Below are positions 7,761 through 15,779 of a stretch of 25,533 nt of DNA, in pieces. This DNA comes from Sedimentisphaerales bacterium (lineage in GTDB: Bacteria > Planctomycetota > Phycisphaerae > Sedimentisphaerales > SG8-4), in contig JAFGJR010000183.1 in the NCBI GenBank assembly GCA_016928975.1, positions 1-25,533 on the forward strand. Direction: 5' to 3'. The notes below the pieces were generated by a model. The model was not told the origin of the DNA and did no database searches. It saw nothing but the letters and a program-made list of their open reading frames with translations. Within the stretch, counting starts at the first letter, position 1, and each line of letters starts with the position of its first letter. The position numbers were made by a program, and so were the translations under genes.

Positions 7761-8261
7761 TTATCGTCGGCGCAGGCGGGCCATTGTGGCCTCCACCGCT
7801 TGCTTCAGTTGTTCGGGCGTCAGCGGCACGATCTCGCCGCTGAGAAGGAGCACGTTGCAGCGGCCGTCGTGGACCGGCTTGGTCTCGTAGACCAGCACGT
7901 TCGTGGGGGGCATGTCTGCGCTCTGGCCGGGGATGTACACGTATTGCGAGCCGTTCGGGTCGGGGCAGTGGAACAGGCGGGTGTAGCCGCCAAAATCGAC
8001 CAGTTCCCGCTGGGACTCGGGGTAGTGCTCGTTACTGATTGCGTAAATGTGCAGGTTCTGGAAGATCGTCTGCATGTTGCTCTGGCACGCGATGGTGGTC
8101 GCCTTGTGACTCGTTTTGACCATCGCATCGGCGTACTGCTGACCCGCCTGGCCGGTCGTCTTGATGACCCACCAGACGCCCGCGCCGACCAGGCCCAGGA
8201 AGATCAGAATCGCTACGACATCTATGACCCTGCCCGTGTAACGCCATTGTGTACTGCTCAT
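7761..8261 (-). CDS. Pseudopilin-like protein without a prepilin cleavage site
   Basis: A 166-residue protein with one N-terminal transmembrane helix (about residues 12-33) and a soluble domain containing HDGRCNVLLLSGEIVPL from residue 131. That motif recalls the H-x-G...N-x-L-x-x-D/S-G segment of the DUF1559-type pseudopilins that are abundant in planctomycetes. The helix is preceded by SSTQWRYTGRVID rather than a prepilin peptidase site (G followed by FTLIE), so it is probably not processed like a pilin. Cys60 and Cys99 could form a disulfide outside the membrane. ATG 8261 is chosen because it forms an ATGA overlap with the stop codon of the upstream fusion gene, implying translational coupling. 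A role as a membrane partner of that fusion protein is inference. Confidence 0.65.
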   Translation of the reverse strand: MSSTQWRYTGRVIDVVAILIFLGLVGAGVWWVIKTTGQAGQQYADAMVKTSHKATTIACQSNMQTIFQNLHIYAISNEHYPESQRELVDFGGYTRLFHCPDPNGSQYVYIPGQSADMPPTNVLVYETKPVHDGRCNVLLLSGEIVPLTPEQLKQAVEATMARLRRR

Positions 8262-10696
8262 GGCTTGGCCTCTTTTGCACTCAGCAAGCAACCCGTCGCG
8301 TCCTTCATCGCTGAGCCGTCATCGAGTGTGGCTTTGCCGGCCGTGACGAAGCCCTGCTTTTTCGCCTCGTCGGAGATTGTCGTTCGTCCGCCGTCATTCG
8401 TGACGGCGATTTCCTTCAGCTCCAGTTCGATTCCCTTGTCCGAGACGGTCGCGACGAGGTAGTTCAGCCTGGGGTCGCGGCTGATCGTGGCGCCGTGGGC
8501 GATTTGCAGGATACCATCGGCTTGCGTGCACCGGATCGCGGGAACCTCGCCGCATAGGTATAGCTGGGCCCGATGCTTCTTGAGAGCCTGCCACAGTGAG
8601 GATTCCGTACCGCCCGCCAGGGTCAGACCGGCGGAGCTCATTCGTATCACCGGCGTGTGAGCCATCACGATGACGTGCTCGACGCCGGGGTTGTCGGTCA
8701 GCGTCTGTTCGAGCCACTGCAACTGCTCGCCTGTGACCTGGGGAACGATGCCGGCCTGATCGCCGGCGCCCTTCTCGAAGACATCCAGAGCGACGAACAG
8801 CGCGTTCTCATAGACAAACCAGAAGGCGGTGCCCTTCATGCGCAAGGGGCCGCTCAGCGGCATCGCAAGATGCTTCTGGAATTGTCGCTTGAAGATGCGG
8901 ACGAGGTTGGCCTTCTCCGCGGTCCAGGGGCTGCCGCCGATGTCGCGGTCGCCGACCGCGGCGTAGAACCGCAAGCCATGGTCCTGCATCCGCTTGACCC
9001 AGGCGCGGTAGCAGACGGCCGCTTGTTCCTCAATGCTCTCTTTGTCGGGCCAGTTGCCCGCAATGAGATCGCCTGGGACGAGCACGAATTCTGGGTCCTC
9101 CGCCTTGATGGCCTTGAGCACATAGTCCAGTGTCTCTTCCGGACAATTTGCGTCCGCGCTGGCGAAGTTCGGGATACTGACGAACCGCCAGGGCTGGACA
9201 GAGGCTGCGCCACCCTCGGGCACCTCGGCCTTGGCCACCCACAGGATGGCGTTCAGGACCAGCTTGCGGAAGGGCTCCATGTGCCAGTTGCTGTCGGGGT
9301 GGCCGCCGGTGAAGCCGAAGCCGCGACCGCCGTCGGCTCGCGTGTAGGCCCAGGCCAGGACCTTATCCTGCGGATTGCGCGGGGGCAGCTTGCCGGTCAT
9401 GATCGGGACGATGTTCGGATCGTTGGGCCGAAATCCGATGTCGAAGTACCATTCATCCTCGGCGACGTAGCCGTGACAGCCCCGGCTGATCGGGTGGCCG
9501 TTCTCGACCGGTGTCACTTTCACGGTATTGATGGGGTTCTGCGACAGGCCCACCTGGTAGCAGCCGCCCATCCACCGGCGCATGTCCTCCTGCAAGCCCT
9601 CGGGCGGGTCGATGGAATAATGAAGGAAGGCCAGCCCTTTGCCCTGTTTGGCCAGCTCACGAATCCTGGCGGCCCGGTCGGGCTCTTTGAGCGGATGAAG
9701 GTCGCGGCCATCGGCGAAGAAGATGATCGCGTCGACATCATCCAGTGCGGCTGAATCCTTCGGCCAGCCGTCCGTATATACGTCGATCTGCACGGGCTTG
9801 ACGTTCGAGGCGTTCAGCAGGCGCTGTCTGATGAACTCGGCATTTTCTTCCCAGCCGTGAATGTCCTCGCCGTGACTGGGTTTGCCGGCGAGAAAGGCGA
9901 TCTTCCTGGATTTCGCGTCGGTTGCTTGCGGCTCAGGCAGCAGGTTCGCGCACCACGCACAGGCCCGGCGGAAAAGCTGTGCCACCGGCGGATTGGCGAG
10001 GGACTGCGCATCGTGGCCCAGGACGCTGTGGAACACCCGGCCCTTGCCGTAGTTCAGGACGAAACCCATCGGGTAATCCTTGCCGTCCACCCTGGACCTG
10101 GCCGTGGCGATGATCTCGATGGGTGTCCTGCTCGGGGCCAGACAGGTGTACAGCTCGTCGGTGGTCTGGAAAGGCTGCATCCCGCGCGTGATGGGATGAT
10201 CCAGGTCGGTCCGGACCACCTGGAAGGGGCCGTAGGGATCATGCGGGCGCAGCTTCGGGTCGTAGACCCGGCCGGCGAGCTTTACGAATTCCCCCCAGCC
10301 CTGGAACGCGCCGCAGGCGAAATGGACGAGGACCAGGCCTCCGCCGTTGTTGACGAAGCTTGCGAGGTTCTGTCTCGCCTGCTCGCCGGGATCGGGACTC
10401 TCCCAGTTCATGAAATGCAGCACAACGACGTCACAGTCGTTCAGTTTCGCCGTACCCAGGAACGCGGGGGTCTCGACGACATCGACTTTCAGCCGCGGGT
10501 CTTTGCGGATCGCCTCCGCCAGAACCGGCGCGGTCTCCTGCCACTTATGTCCCGGATAGTCGATCCCGGTGACGACTACCACTTTGCGCGTTTCGACCTG
10601 AGCGGCTGAGGCGCCCTGAGGCATGAAACATGTCCACCCGAGTGCGGACATGGCGCCCAGGAGGCAGTGCCGGAACGTGCGCAACTTCAACCTCAT
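8258..10696 (-). CDS. Secreted ThuA-ThuA-metallophosphoesterase-like fusion protein
   Basis: An 812-residue exported protein with a signal peptide (residues 1-32). Two ThuA-type glutamine-amidotransferase-fold domains follow (about 38-250 and 264-488), each with the family pattern of a hydrophobic strand, a HF/HY element and a PITRG or PISRG segment. A calcineurin-like phosphoesterase domain occupies about 503-765. The phosphoesterase keeps GD (542-543) and a late MAH (678-680). The first DxH motif reads PNF (509-511), GNHD reads GDRD (582-585) and GHxH reads CGEVPA (715-720), so the usual two-metal site looks incomplete. ThuA proteins are linked to sugar (trehalose) use, but their chemistry is poorly defined. 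AAGGGGGA lies just before ATG 10696. It is the middle gene of a three-gene minus-strand operon, 21 bp after the PLP enzyme. Confidence 0.85.
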   Translation of the reverse strand: MRLKLRTFRHCLLGAMSALGWTCFMPQGASAAQVETRKVVVVTGIDYPGHKWQETAPVLAEAIRKDPRLKVDVVETPAFLGTAKLNDCDVVVLHFMNWESPDPGEQARQNLASFVNNGGGLVLVHFACGAFQGWGEFVKLAGRVYDPKLRPHDPYGPFQVVRTDLDHPITRGMQPFQTTDELYTCLAPSRTPIEIIATARSRVDGKDYPMGFVLNYGKGRVFHSVLGHDAQSLANPPVAQLFRRACAWCANLLPEPQATDAKSRKIAFLAGKPSHGEDIHGWEENAEFIRQRLLNASNVKPVQIDVYTDGWPKDSAALDDVDAIIFFADGRDLHPLKEPDRAARIRELAKQGKGLAFLHYSIDPPEGLQEDMRRWMGGCYQVGLSQNPINTVKVTPVENGHPISRGCHGYVAEDEWYFDIGFRPNDPNIVPIMTGKLPPRNPQDKVLAWAYTRADGGRGFGFTGGHPDSNWHMEPFRKLVLNAILWVAKAEVPEGGAASVQPWRFVSIPNFASADANCPEETLDYVLKAIKAEDPEFVLVPGDLIAGNWPDKESIEEQAAVCYRAWVKRMQDHGLRFYAAVGDRDIGGSPWTAEKANLVRIFKRQFQKHLAMPLSGPLRMKGTAFWFVYENALFVALDVFEKGAGDQAGIVPQVTGEQLQWLEQTLTDNPGVEHVIVMAHTPVIRMSSAGLTLAGGTESSLWQALKKHRAQLYLCGEVPAIRCTQADGILQIAHGATISRDPRLNYLVATVSDKGIELELKEIAVTNDGGRTTISDEAKKQGFVTAGKATLDDGSAMKDATGCLLSAKEAKP

Positions 10697-10717
10697 GTCT
10701 TCCCCCTTCGATTGGGA

Positions 10718-11923
10718 CTACGCGTTCAGCGCTTTGTCGAGGTCGCGAATGATGTCGTCGGTGTCCTCCAGGCCGACCGCCAGTCGAAAGAGCGTATCGG
10801 TAATCCCCAGCGCGTACCGTGCCTTGCGAGGATATTCGTAGTAGCTCACGAGGGCGGGATGCGTGATCAGGGTCTCCACGCCGCCAAGGCTCGGGCCGAT
10901 ATAGCACAGCTCCAGCGCGTCGAGGAACCGCTTGGCCGTCGACAGCCGGCCTTTGATCTCGAACGAGACGACGCCGCCGCCCCCGGCCATCTGCGCCCTG
11001 GCGATGTCATGGTGCGGATGGCTCTTGAGAAACGGATAGTAGACCCTGTTGACCCGCGGATGGGCTTCGAGGAACTCGGCGACCCTCAGGGCGGATTCGT
11101 TTTGCTTCTGGACCCTCAGTGGGAAGGTCTTGAGGCCGCGCAGGAGCAGGTAGCAGCAGTGGGGGTCGATTGTCCCGCCCATCGACTTGTGCATATTGCG
11201 GATCCTATCGATCAGCTTCGCCTCGCCCACCACGGCCCCCGCGAGGATGTCGTTGTGTCCGGCCAGGTACTTCGTCGCGCTTTGCAGGACCAGGTCCATC
11301 CCGAACTCAATCGGCCGCTGATTGACCGGCGTGCTGAACGTGCTGTCGATCAAGGTCAGCACGCCGTGCCTGCGGGCGATCTTCCTGATCTTCGCGAGGT
11401 CAAAGACGTTCAGATACGGGTTCGTCGGAGACTCCGAGAAGATGAATCGCGTGTTCTTCTTAATGGCGCTTTCGAGCAATTCGTACTTGCCGAACGGCAC
11501 GATCGTGCACTCGATGGCGAACTGCTTCAGATACGACCGGCAGAACTCCAGCGTCTTCTTGTAGCTGTCATCCGTGATCACGATGTGGTCGCCCGACTGC
11601 ACCAGCGCCAGGATCGTGGTGGTGATCGCACTCATGCCGGAGGAGAAGACAACACAGTCCTGGGCTCCTTCCAGATCGGCTAACCGCTGCTCGGCGATCT
11701 TGGCGGTCGGGTTGCCGTACCGGCCGTACTCGTAGTGTGCCATGCCCTTCTTGGTGTAGTCTTCGATCGCCTTGCTGCTGGAGAACGTGAAGGTCGAGGT
11801 CTGAACGATGGGTGTGGTCAGGGAATCGGCGTATTTCGCTCGGGGCTCGCCGGCGTGGATCGCCCGGGTGGACAGGGACGCGCGCCTGCCGACCGGCCCG
11901 CTCTCTTGCCGCTTCTTCGCCAT
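10718..11923 (-). CDS. PLP-dependent Cys/Met metabolism enzyme (cystathionine gamma-synthase/lyase family)
   Basis: A 401-residue fold-type I PLP enzyme of the trans-sulfuration family (cystathionine gamma-synthase, gamma-lyase, O-acylhomoserine sulfhydrylase, methionine gamma-lyase). The PLP lysine is Lys218 in SATKYLAGHND. Asp193 in LIDSTF is the expected pyridine-nitrogen partner. YGRYGNPT at 66-73 is the family phosphate-binding/active-site segment, and SSGMSA at 94-99 contributes to phosphate binding. Length and motifs look complete and cytosolic. The exact reaction cannot be told from sequence alone. ATG 11923 is preferred over upstream in-frame starts because AAAGGAG lies 7 bp before it. 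It is the first gene of an operon with two exported proteins, an unexpected pairing for an amino-acid enzyme. Confidence 0.9.
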   Translation of the reverse strand: MAKKRQESGPVGRRASLSTRAIHAGEPRAKYADSLTTPIVQTSTFTFSSSKAIEDYTKKGMAHYEYGRYGNPTAKIAEQRLADLEGAQDCVVFSSGMSAITTTILALVQSGDHIVITDDSYKKTLEFCRSYLKQFAIECTIVPFGKYELLESAIKKNTRFIFSESPTNPYLNVFDLAKIRKIARRHGVLTLIDSTFSTPVNQRPIEFGMDLVLQSATKYLAGHNDILAGAVVGEAKLIDRIRNMHKSMGGTIDPHCCYLLLRGLKTFPLRVQKQNESALRVAEFLEAHPRVNRVYYPFLKSHPHHDIARAQMAGGGGVVSFEIKGRLSTAKRFLDALELCYIGPSLGGVETLITHPALVSYYEYPRKARYALGITDTLFRLAVGLEDTDDIIRDLDKALNA

Positions 11924-11945
11924 TTCTGCTCCTTTCTCGTGACAC

Positions 11946-11993
11946 GCGACAGATCGATGTGTCGCCCGTCTTGTCTGCGTGAAGGTGTACACC
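11946..11993. promoter_or_regulatory. Two palindromes upstream of the PLP enzyme operon
   Basis: GCGACA-GATCGATG-TGTCGC at 11946-11965 and the perfect palindrome GGTGTACACC at 11984-11993 lie 23-70 bp upstream of the start at 11923, where an operator would be expected. No strong -35/-10 pair was recognised on the minus strand. They are only candidates for a regulator site. Confidence 0.3.
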
Positions 11994-12229
11994 AGAACCC
12001 CCGCCCCCGCAAGCACTTTCCATCGCCGCACGCGGGCAGTGTCTGTGCAAGTTTCGGGGTACTGTGCCACCCCGTCGCCGGGATGTTCTCACACACTGCG
12101 GGCAGGGGGCGAGTGGTCCAGAGCCATCGCAATAACGTAGCCACCGACGGCGTCCTTCCTTGCGGCATGATGCTGCCATTCGCCATACAGGGTGACTTGA
12201 TGTCGGACCCGGGCGCGCGGGACTGTCCC
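11994..12229. other. Divergent intergenic region
   Basis: This stretch lies between the PLP operon (minus) and the second Gfo/Idh/MocA gene (plus). No gene is supported: frames extending the PLP enzyme upstream lack ribosome binding sites and family sequence. Apart from the neighbouring palindromes and promoter, I see nothing distinctive. Confidence 0.4.
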
Positions 12230-12258
12230 TTGAAATCGAGGCGTCGGGGGGATATGAT
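12230..12258 (+). promoter_or_regulatory. Predicted sigma-70-type promoter for the second Gfo/Idh/MocA cluster
   Basis: TTGAAA at 12230-12235 (5/6) and TATGAT at 12253-12258 (5/6) are separated by the optimal 17 bp. The transcript would start near 12265, leaving a leader of about 128 nt before the ATG at 12393. No other match of this quality was noticed in the gap. Confidence 0.5.
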
Positions 12259-12392
12259 ATCAGACTGCCTGGCCGTCGGGCCTGCGTGGCCGGTGGGCGG
12301 GCGGCGATTGGCGGGCCTCATGCGGCGTGAGGCCGCCGAGTCGTCGGGAAACTGGGCCTCGATGCGACGAGGACACGTCCAAAGGAGGTACT

Positions 12393-13709
12393 ATGGCACG
12401 TTCAGAGGCAGGCAAGAGCGAGGGCGCGACGCGACGCGATTTCCTGAAGGTCTCCACCGGCATGGTGTCGGCGGCGGCGCTGGGAACGCTGGGCCTTGGG
12501 ACCCGGGCCTACGCCGGCGGCAGTGACGTGATCCGCGTAGGGATGATCGGCTGCGGCGGGCGCAATGCGGGGGCCGCCAATCAGGCACTGACAGCCGACA
12601 AAGGCGCGCGGCTGGTGGCGATGTGCGACATTTTCCTGGACCGGGTTAAGGCGAAGCGTGCGGCCCTGAAGGTGGAAAAGGGTGATCAGGTCGTCGCGGA
12701 TGACGACCACTGTTTCGCCGGCTTCGATGGCTACAAGCACGTGATTGAGGCGTCCGATGTCGTCGTCATTGCCAATGCGGCCAAGTTCCACCCGCTGCAC
12801 GCTCTGACGGCGATCCAGGCGGGCAAGCACGTGTTCGTGGAGAAACCGCACGGAATCGACCCGCTCGGGATGCAGGTCATGCAGCAGGCGGCGGACCTGG
12901 CCAAACAGAAGGGCCTGTGCCTCGTCTCCGGTCTGCACAGCCGCTATCACACGGGCTATGCGGAGACCGTGCAACGAATTCACGACGGCGCCATCGGCGA
13001 CGTCGTGTCGATCGAGGAGAACTTCCTCCGCCCCCCGTACGTCATCATCGACCGTAAGCCCGGCTTGTCCGAGCTCCAGTGGCAGTGCAGCACGCAGTAT
13101 CACTTCCGCTGGCTGTCCGGCGACGACGTCGTTCAGTCGCTCGTGCACAATCTCGATCGCGCCAGTTGGGTGATGCACAACCAGGTCCCCGTGAAATGTC
13201 ACGGCCTGGGCGGGCGGTCCTCGATGACCGAGCCCATCTACGGCGATGTCTTCGATCACCACTCCGTGATCTACGAATTCGCCAACGGCGTGCGAATCTA
13301 CGCCTTCTGCCGGACCACGACCGGCTGCTACGACGAGTACTCCAGCGTCGTATTCGGCAGCAAGGGCAAGGCGGACATCATGGGCTGCCGGATTACGGGC
13401 CAGACGAACTGGCGCTGGACCGGCCAGTGCGATCCATACCAGAGGGAACATGACGTGCTCTTCGCCGCGATCCGTTCCAGCAAGCCGGTCAACAACGGCG
13501 ACTACATGATCCCCAGCACGATGGTCGGCATCATGGGGCAAATCTCCTGCTACACAGGCAAAGAAGTCACTTTCGAGCAGATCAAGCAGTCCGATTTCCA
13601 CTATCCGCCCAAGGCCCAGGACTGTCGCGACGACATGGAGCCGCCATCGAAAGCCGGCGGCAACGGCAGCTACCCCGTCCCGGTGCCCGGACGCACCCAG
13701 ATGGTATAG
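12393..13709 (+). CDS. Tat-exported Gfo/Idh/MocA family oxidoreductase (second, divergent copy)
   Basis: A 438-residue NAD(P)-dependent dehydrogenase of the same superfamily as the proteins at 3552 and 15776 but clearly more distant from them. The Tat motif TRRDFLK (residues 13-19) is followed by a hydrophobic region ending in RAYAGG. The nucleotide-binding loop GCGGRNAG is at 53-60, and EKPHGIDP (from residue 150) replaces the EKPxTVDGP of the other two. ATG 12393 is preceded by an excellent AAAGGAGGT at 12381-12389, so the longer frame from 12327 is rejected. It is expected to be periplasmic and to act on a sugar-like substrate that cannot be named. It is the first gene of a four-gene plus-strand cluster, separated from the next gene by a double hairpin repeat that may reduce downstream expression. 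Confidence 0.92.
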   Translation: MARSEAGKSEGATRRDFLKVSTGMVSAAALGTLGLGTRAYAGGSDVIRVGMIGCGGRNAGAANQALTADKGARLVAMCDIFLDRVKAKRAALKVEKGDQVVADDDHCFAGFDGYKHVIEASDVVVIANAAKFHPLHALTAIQAGKHVFVEKPHGIDPLGMQVMQQAADLAKQKGLCLVSGLHSRYHTGYAETVQRIHDGAIGDVVSIEENFLRPPYVIIDRKPGLSELQWQCSTQYHFRWLSGDDVVQSLVHNLDRASWVMHNQVPVKCHGLGGRSSMTEPIYGDVFDHHSVIYEFANGVRIYAFCRTTTGCYDEYSSVVFGSKGKADIMGCRITGQTNWRWTGQCDPYQREHDVLFAAIRSSKPVNNGDYMIPSTMVGIMGQISCYTGKEVTFEQIKQSDFHYPPKAQDCRDDMEPPSKAGGNGSYPVPVPGRTQMV

Positions 13710-13710
13710 C

Positions 13711-13762
13711 AGCATGGGCGTCTCGCCCATGAATCAACAATCACGGGCAAGATGCCCGTGCT
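13711..13762. repeat. Double-hairpin REP element inside the operon
   Basis: Two perfect 8-bp-arm hairpins stand in tandem: CATGGGCG-TCT-CGCCCATG at 13713-13731 and CACGGGCA-AGA-TGCCCGTG at 13742-13760. The outer arms (13711-13719 and 13754-13762) can also pair with one mismatch. The element fills the 70-bp gap between the second Gfo/Idh/MocA gene and the SUMF1-domain gene and ends just before the latter's ribosome binding site. Confidence 0.7.
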
Positions 13763-13779
13763 ACTTGAGGAGACAAAAA

Positions 13780-14760
13780 GTGAACAAAAGCATTCGACAG
13801 ATGTGTGTCGTCGCGGCGGTCGTGATTGCGAGCGTCGCCGTGGCGCAGGACAGCCTCCCAAAGAAGTACACCGAGACGATCACCGGCAAGGACGGCGCGA
13901 AGTATGCGATCGACATGGTCCTCATTCCCGGTGGCGAGTTCACGATGGGCAGCCCCGCCGACGAGGCCGAGCGCGCGGAGAACGAAGGTCCTCAGCACAA
14001 GGTGAGACTCGATCCGTTCTACCTGTGCACAATGGAGACGACGCTCGAGCTGTTCATGGTGTACTACCACGAGACCGGCACCGCCAAGAAGGAGTTCGTC
14101 GAGGTGCAGGAGGCCCAGAAGAACGAGGAGCCCGCCCAAGAGGGCGTCAACGCGATCACTGGCCCGACCCCCGTCTACGGCGACATGACGATGGGCTACA
14201 GCAAGAAGCACCCGGCCATCGGGATGACCTGGCACAACGCCACGACGTTCTGCAGGTGGCTTTCGCAGAAGACCGGCAAGAGCTACCGCCTGCCGACGGA
14301 GGCCGAGTGGGAGTATGCCTCGCGGGCCGGCACGACCAACGTGTTCGGGGTCTGCCGCAGCGAGGACGGCCTGAAAGACTACGGTTGGTACACGGAGAAC
14401 GCCGACGTGGAGCCGCACGCCGTGGGCACGAAGAAGCCGAACGCCTTCGGGCTCCACGATATGCAGGGCAACGTCCGCGAGTGGGTCCAGGATTTCTACA
14501 GTCCCACCGCGTATGCGGAGCTCGCCAGGACGAATCCGAACCTGAATCCGACGGGTCCCAAGGACGGGAAGGTCCACGTCGCTCGCGGCGGGTTCTACGA
14601 CAGTCCCGCGAAGGAGCTCCGCTGTGCCGCCCGGGCCTTCGAGGAAAGCTGGTGGCGCATGAACGATCCGCAGATCCCCAAGAGCAGGTGGTGGCTGCCC
14701 CAGATCGACTCCATCGGCTTCCGGGTCGCCTGCTCCATCGAGCAAGACGAGAAGAAGTAA
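13780..14760 (+). CDS. Secreted SUMF1/FGE-sulfatase domain protein
   Basis: A 326-residue exported protein starting at GTG 13780. GAGGAGA lies just upstream; the longer frame from ATG 13714 would begin inside a REP hairpin. The signal peptide covers residues 1-22. The SUMF1 fold is clear: MVLIPGGEFTMGS at 46-58, RLPTEAEWEYASRAG at 170-184, GLHDMQGNVREWVQD at 224-238 and a GFRVAC end at 313-318. In true formylglycine-generating enzymes two copper-binding cysteines lie shortly before the CAARS segment. Here that stretch is RGGFYDSPAKELRCAARA, and both cysteines are absent. It is therefore probably not a sulfatase-activating enzyme and may be a binding or structural module. No sulfatase gene is present in the window. 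It is second in the cluster, 26 bp before the next start. Confidence 0.85.
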   Translation: MNKSIRQMCVVAAVVIASVAVAQDSLPKKYTETITGKDGAKYAIDMVLIPGGEFTMGSPADEAERAENEGPQHKVRLDPFYLCTMETTLELFMVYYHETGTAKKEFVEVQEAQKNEEPAQEGVNAITGPTPVYGDMTMGYSKKHPAIGMTWHNATTFCRWLSQKTGKSYRLPTEAEWEYASRAGTTNVFGVCRSEDGLKDYGWYTENADVEPHAVGTKKPNAFGLHDMQGNVREWVQDFYSPTAYAELARTNPNLNPTGPKDGKVHVARGGFYDSPAKELRCAARAFEESWWRMNDPQIPKSRWWLPQIDSIGFRVACSIEQDEKK

Positions 14761-14786
14761 CACAGAAGATCATGTGGGAGGCCAAT

Positions 14787-15779
14787 GTGTCCGCTGCTCG
14801 TGTACAGAAAGGGCTCTGCTCGGTGGCCGTTGGCGTGCTGCTCTGTGGCATCGCCTTTGGCGGGGAGACGGCATCCAAGATCGTCGTCACCGCCGACGGC
14901 AAAGGCGGGTACACGTTCGATACCGGTGTGCTCCGCGGGACATTGTGTCCCGGCGGCAAGCTGCAAGGGCTGACCTCCGTCACGCACGTCCCGTCCGGCA
15001 CGAGGCTGGATCGGAGCATGGGTATCCTGAGCCACTACCGGGTCTTCACGACCGGAAAGCGGTACGGCCAGGGCGGCTGGGACTGGCCCAGCACGGCGAC
15101 GCTGCTGTCCGACACGGCGGTCCAGGTTACTGCGGCCGCAACGGCGGATCGGCCCTTCGAGTTCGCCGCGGTCTACCGCTGGAAAGACCCGCAGACGCTC
15201 GATCTTGAGACGACTGTCACGGCCCGCAAGGACCTGAGCCGGTTCGAGTCCTTCATCGCATCGTATTTCGATGCGGCGTTTCCATCGCCTTCCGTCTACG
15301 CCGGTGAGAATCCCGAATCGGGCGGCAGGCCTGGCTTCCTGCCGGCCGGGAAGTCCGCAGGCGACTGGCAGATGTTCCCGCGGGATGCTCAGGTCGTGCC
15401 GATCATTCAGGATGGCCGCTGGCAACTCGAGCCAAATCCGGTGAGCTGGACGATCATGCCGTTCTTGAAGGCCCCCATCGGCATTCGACGCGCTGCCAGC
15501 GGTCTTGTCGCTGTCGTGATGGCGCCGCCGGAGGATTGTTTCGCGGTGGCCACGCCCTGCGAAGGCGAGAGCCACTACTCGCTCTACCTGTCGCTCTTCG
15601 GCCGTGACATCAAGGCCGGCCAGACGGTCAAAGCTCACACACGTTTCACGATTGCCTCCGCAGCTTCCGATGAGCAGGTCATCCAGCTTCACCGCCGGTA
15701 CGTGAGGGAACCGGCCGCAACCGGCAAATCACCCACAGCATCGAAAACGCACTCGACAGTAGGAGAGAATTCACAATGA
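14787..15779 (+). CDS. Secreted protein of unknown function
   Basis: A 330-residue protein I do not recognise. Residues 1-25 form a signal peptide. The rest is rich in alternating polar/hydrophobic strands with several Trp and Gly-rich turns, suggesting a beta-sandwich; a distant relation to galactose-mutarotase-like or other sugar-handling folds is only a guess. I see no catalytic motif or metal-binding cluster. GTG 14787 is preferred because GGGAGG lies 5 bp before it; ATG 14772 in the same frame is the alternative. Its stop codon overlaps the start of the third Gfo/Idh/MocA gene by 4 bp (ATGA), so the two are probably made together and may act on the same periplasmic substrate. The last 25 residues are Ser/Thr-rich and look unstructured. 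Confidence 0.7.
   Translation: MSAARVQKGLCSVAVGVLLCGIAFGGETASKIVVTADGKGGYTFDTGVLRGTLCPGGKLQGLTSVTHVPSGTRLDRSMGILSHYRVFTTGKRYGQGGWDWPSTATLLSDTAVQVTAAATADRPFEFAAVYRWKDPQTLDLETTVTARKDLSRFESFIASYFDAAFPSPSVYAGENPESGGRPGFLPAGKSAGDWQMFPRDAQVVPIIQDGRWQLEPNPVSWTIMPFLKAPIGIRRAASGLVAVVMAPPEDCFAVATPCEGESHYSLYLSLFGRDIKAGQTVKAHTRFTIASAASDEQVIQLHRRYVREPAATGKSPTASKTHSTVGENSQ

Noticed and set aside
7215..8462. Plus-strand frame running through the hairpin repeat and across the pseudopilin-like gene
   Set aside because: It overlaps the end of one real gene and the antisense of another and passes through a repeat; the translation is low-complexity.
11924..12070. N-terminal extension of the PLP enzyme with a hydrophobic stretch
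   Set aside because: The extension lacks a ribosome binding site and family similarity, whereas AAAGGAG precedes the ATG at 11923, where the family sequence begins.
13714..13779. Upstream ATG start for the SUMF1-domain protein
   Set aside because: The ATG lies inside a REP hairpin and would bury the signal peptide. GTG 13780 has a good ribosome binding site and begins the signal peptide.
13780..14760. Genuine sulfatase-activating formylglycine-generating enzyme
   Set aside because: The catalytic cysteine pair is missing and no sulfatase gene is present in the window.
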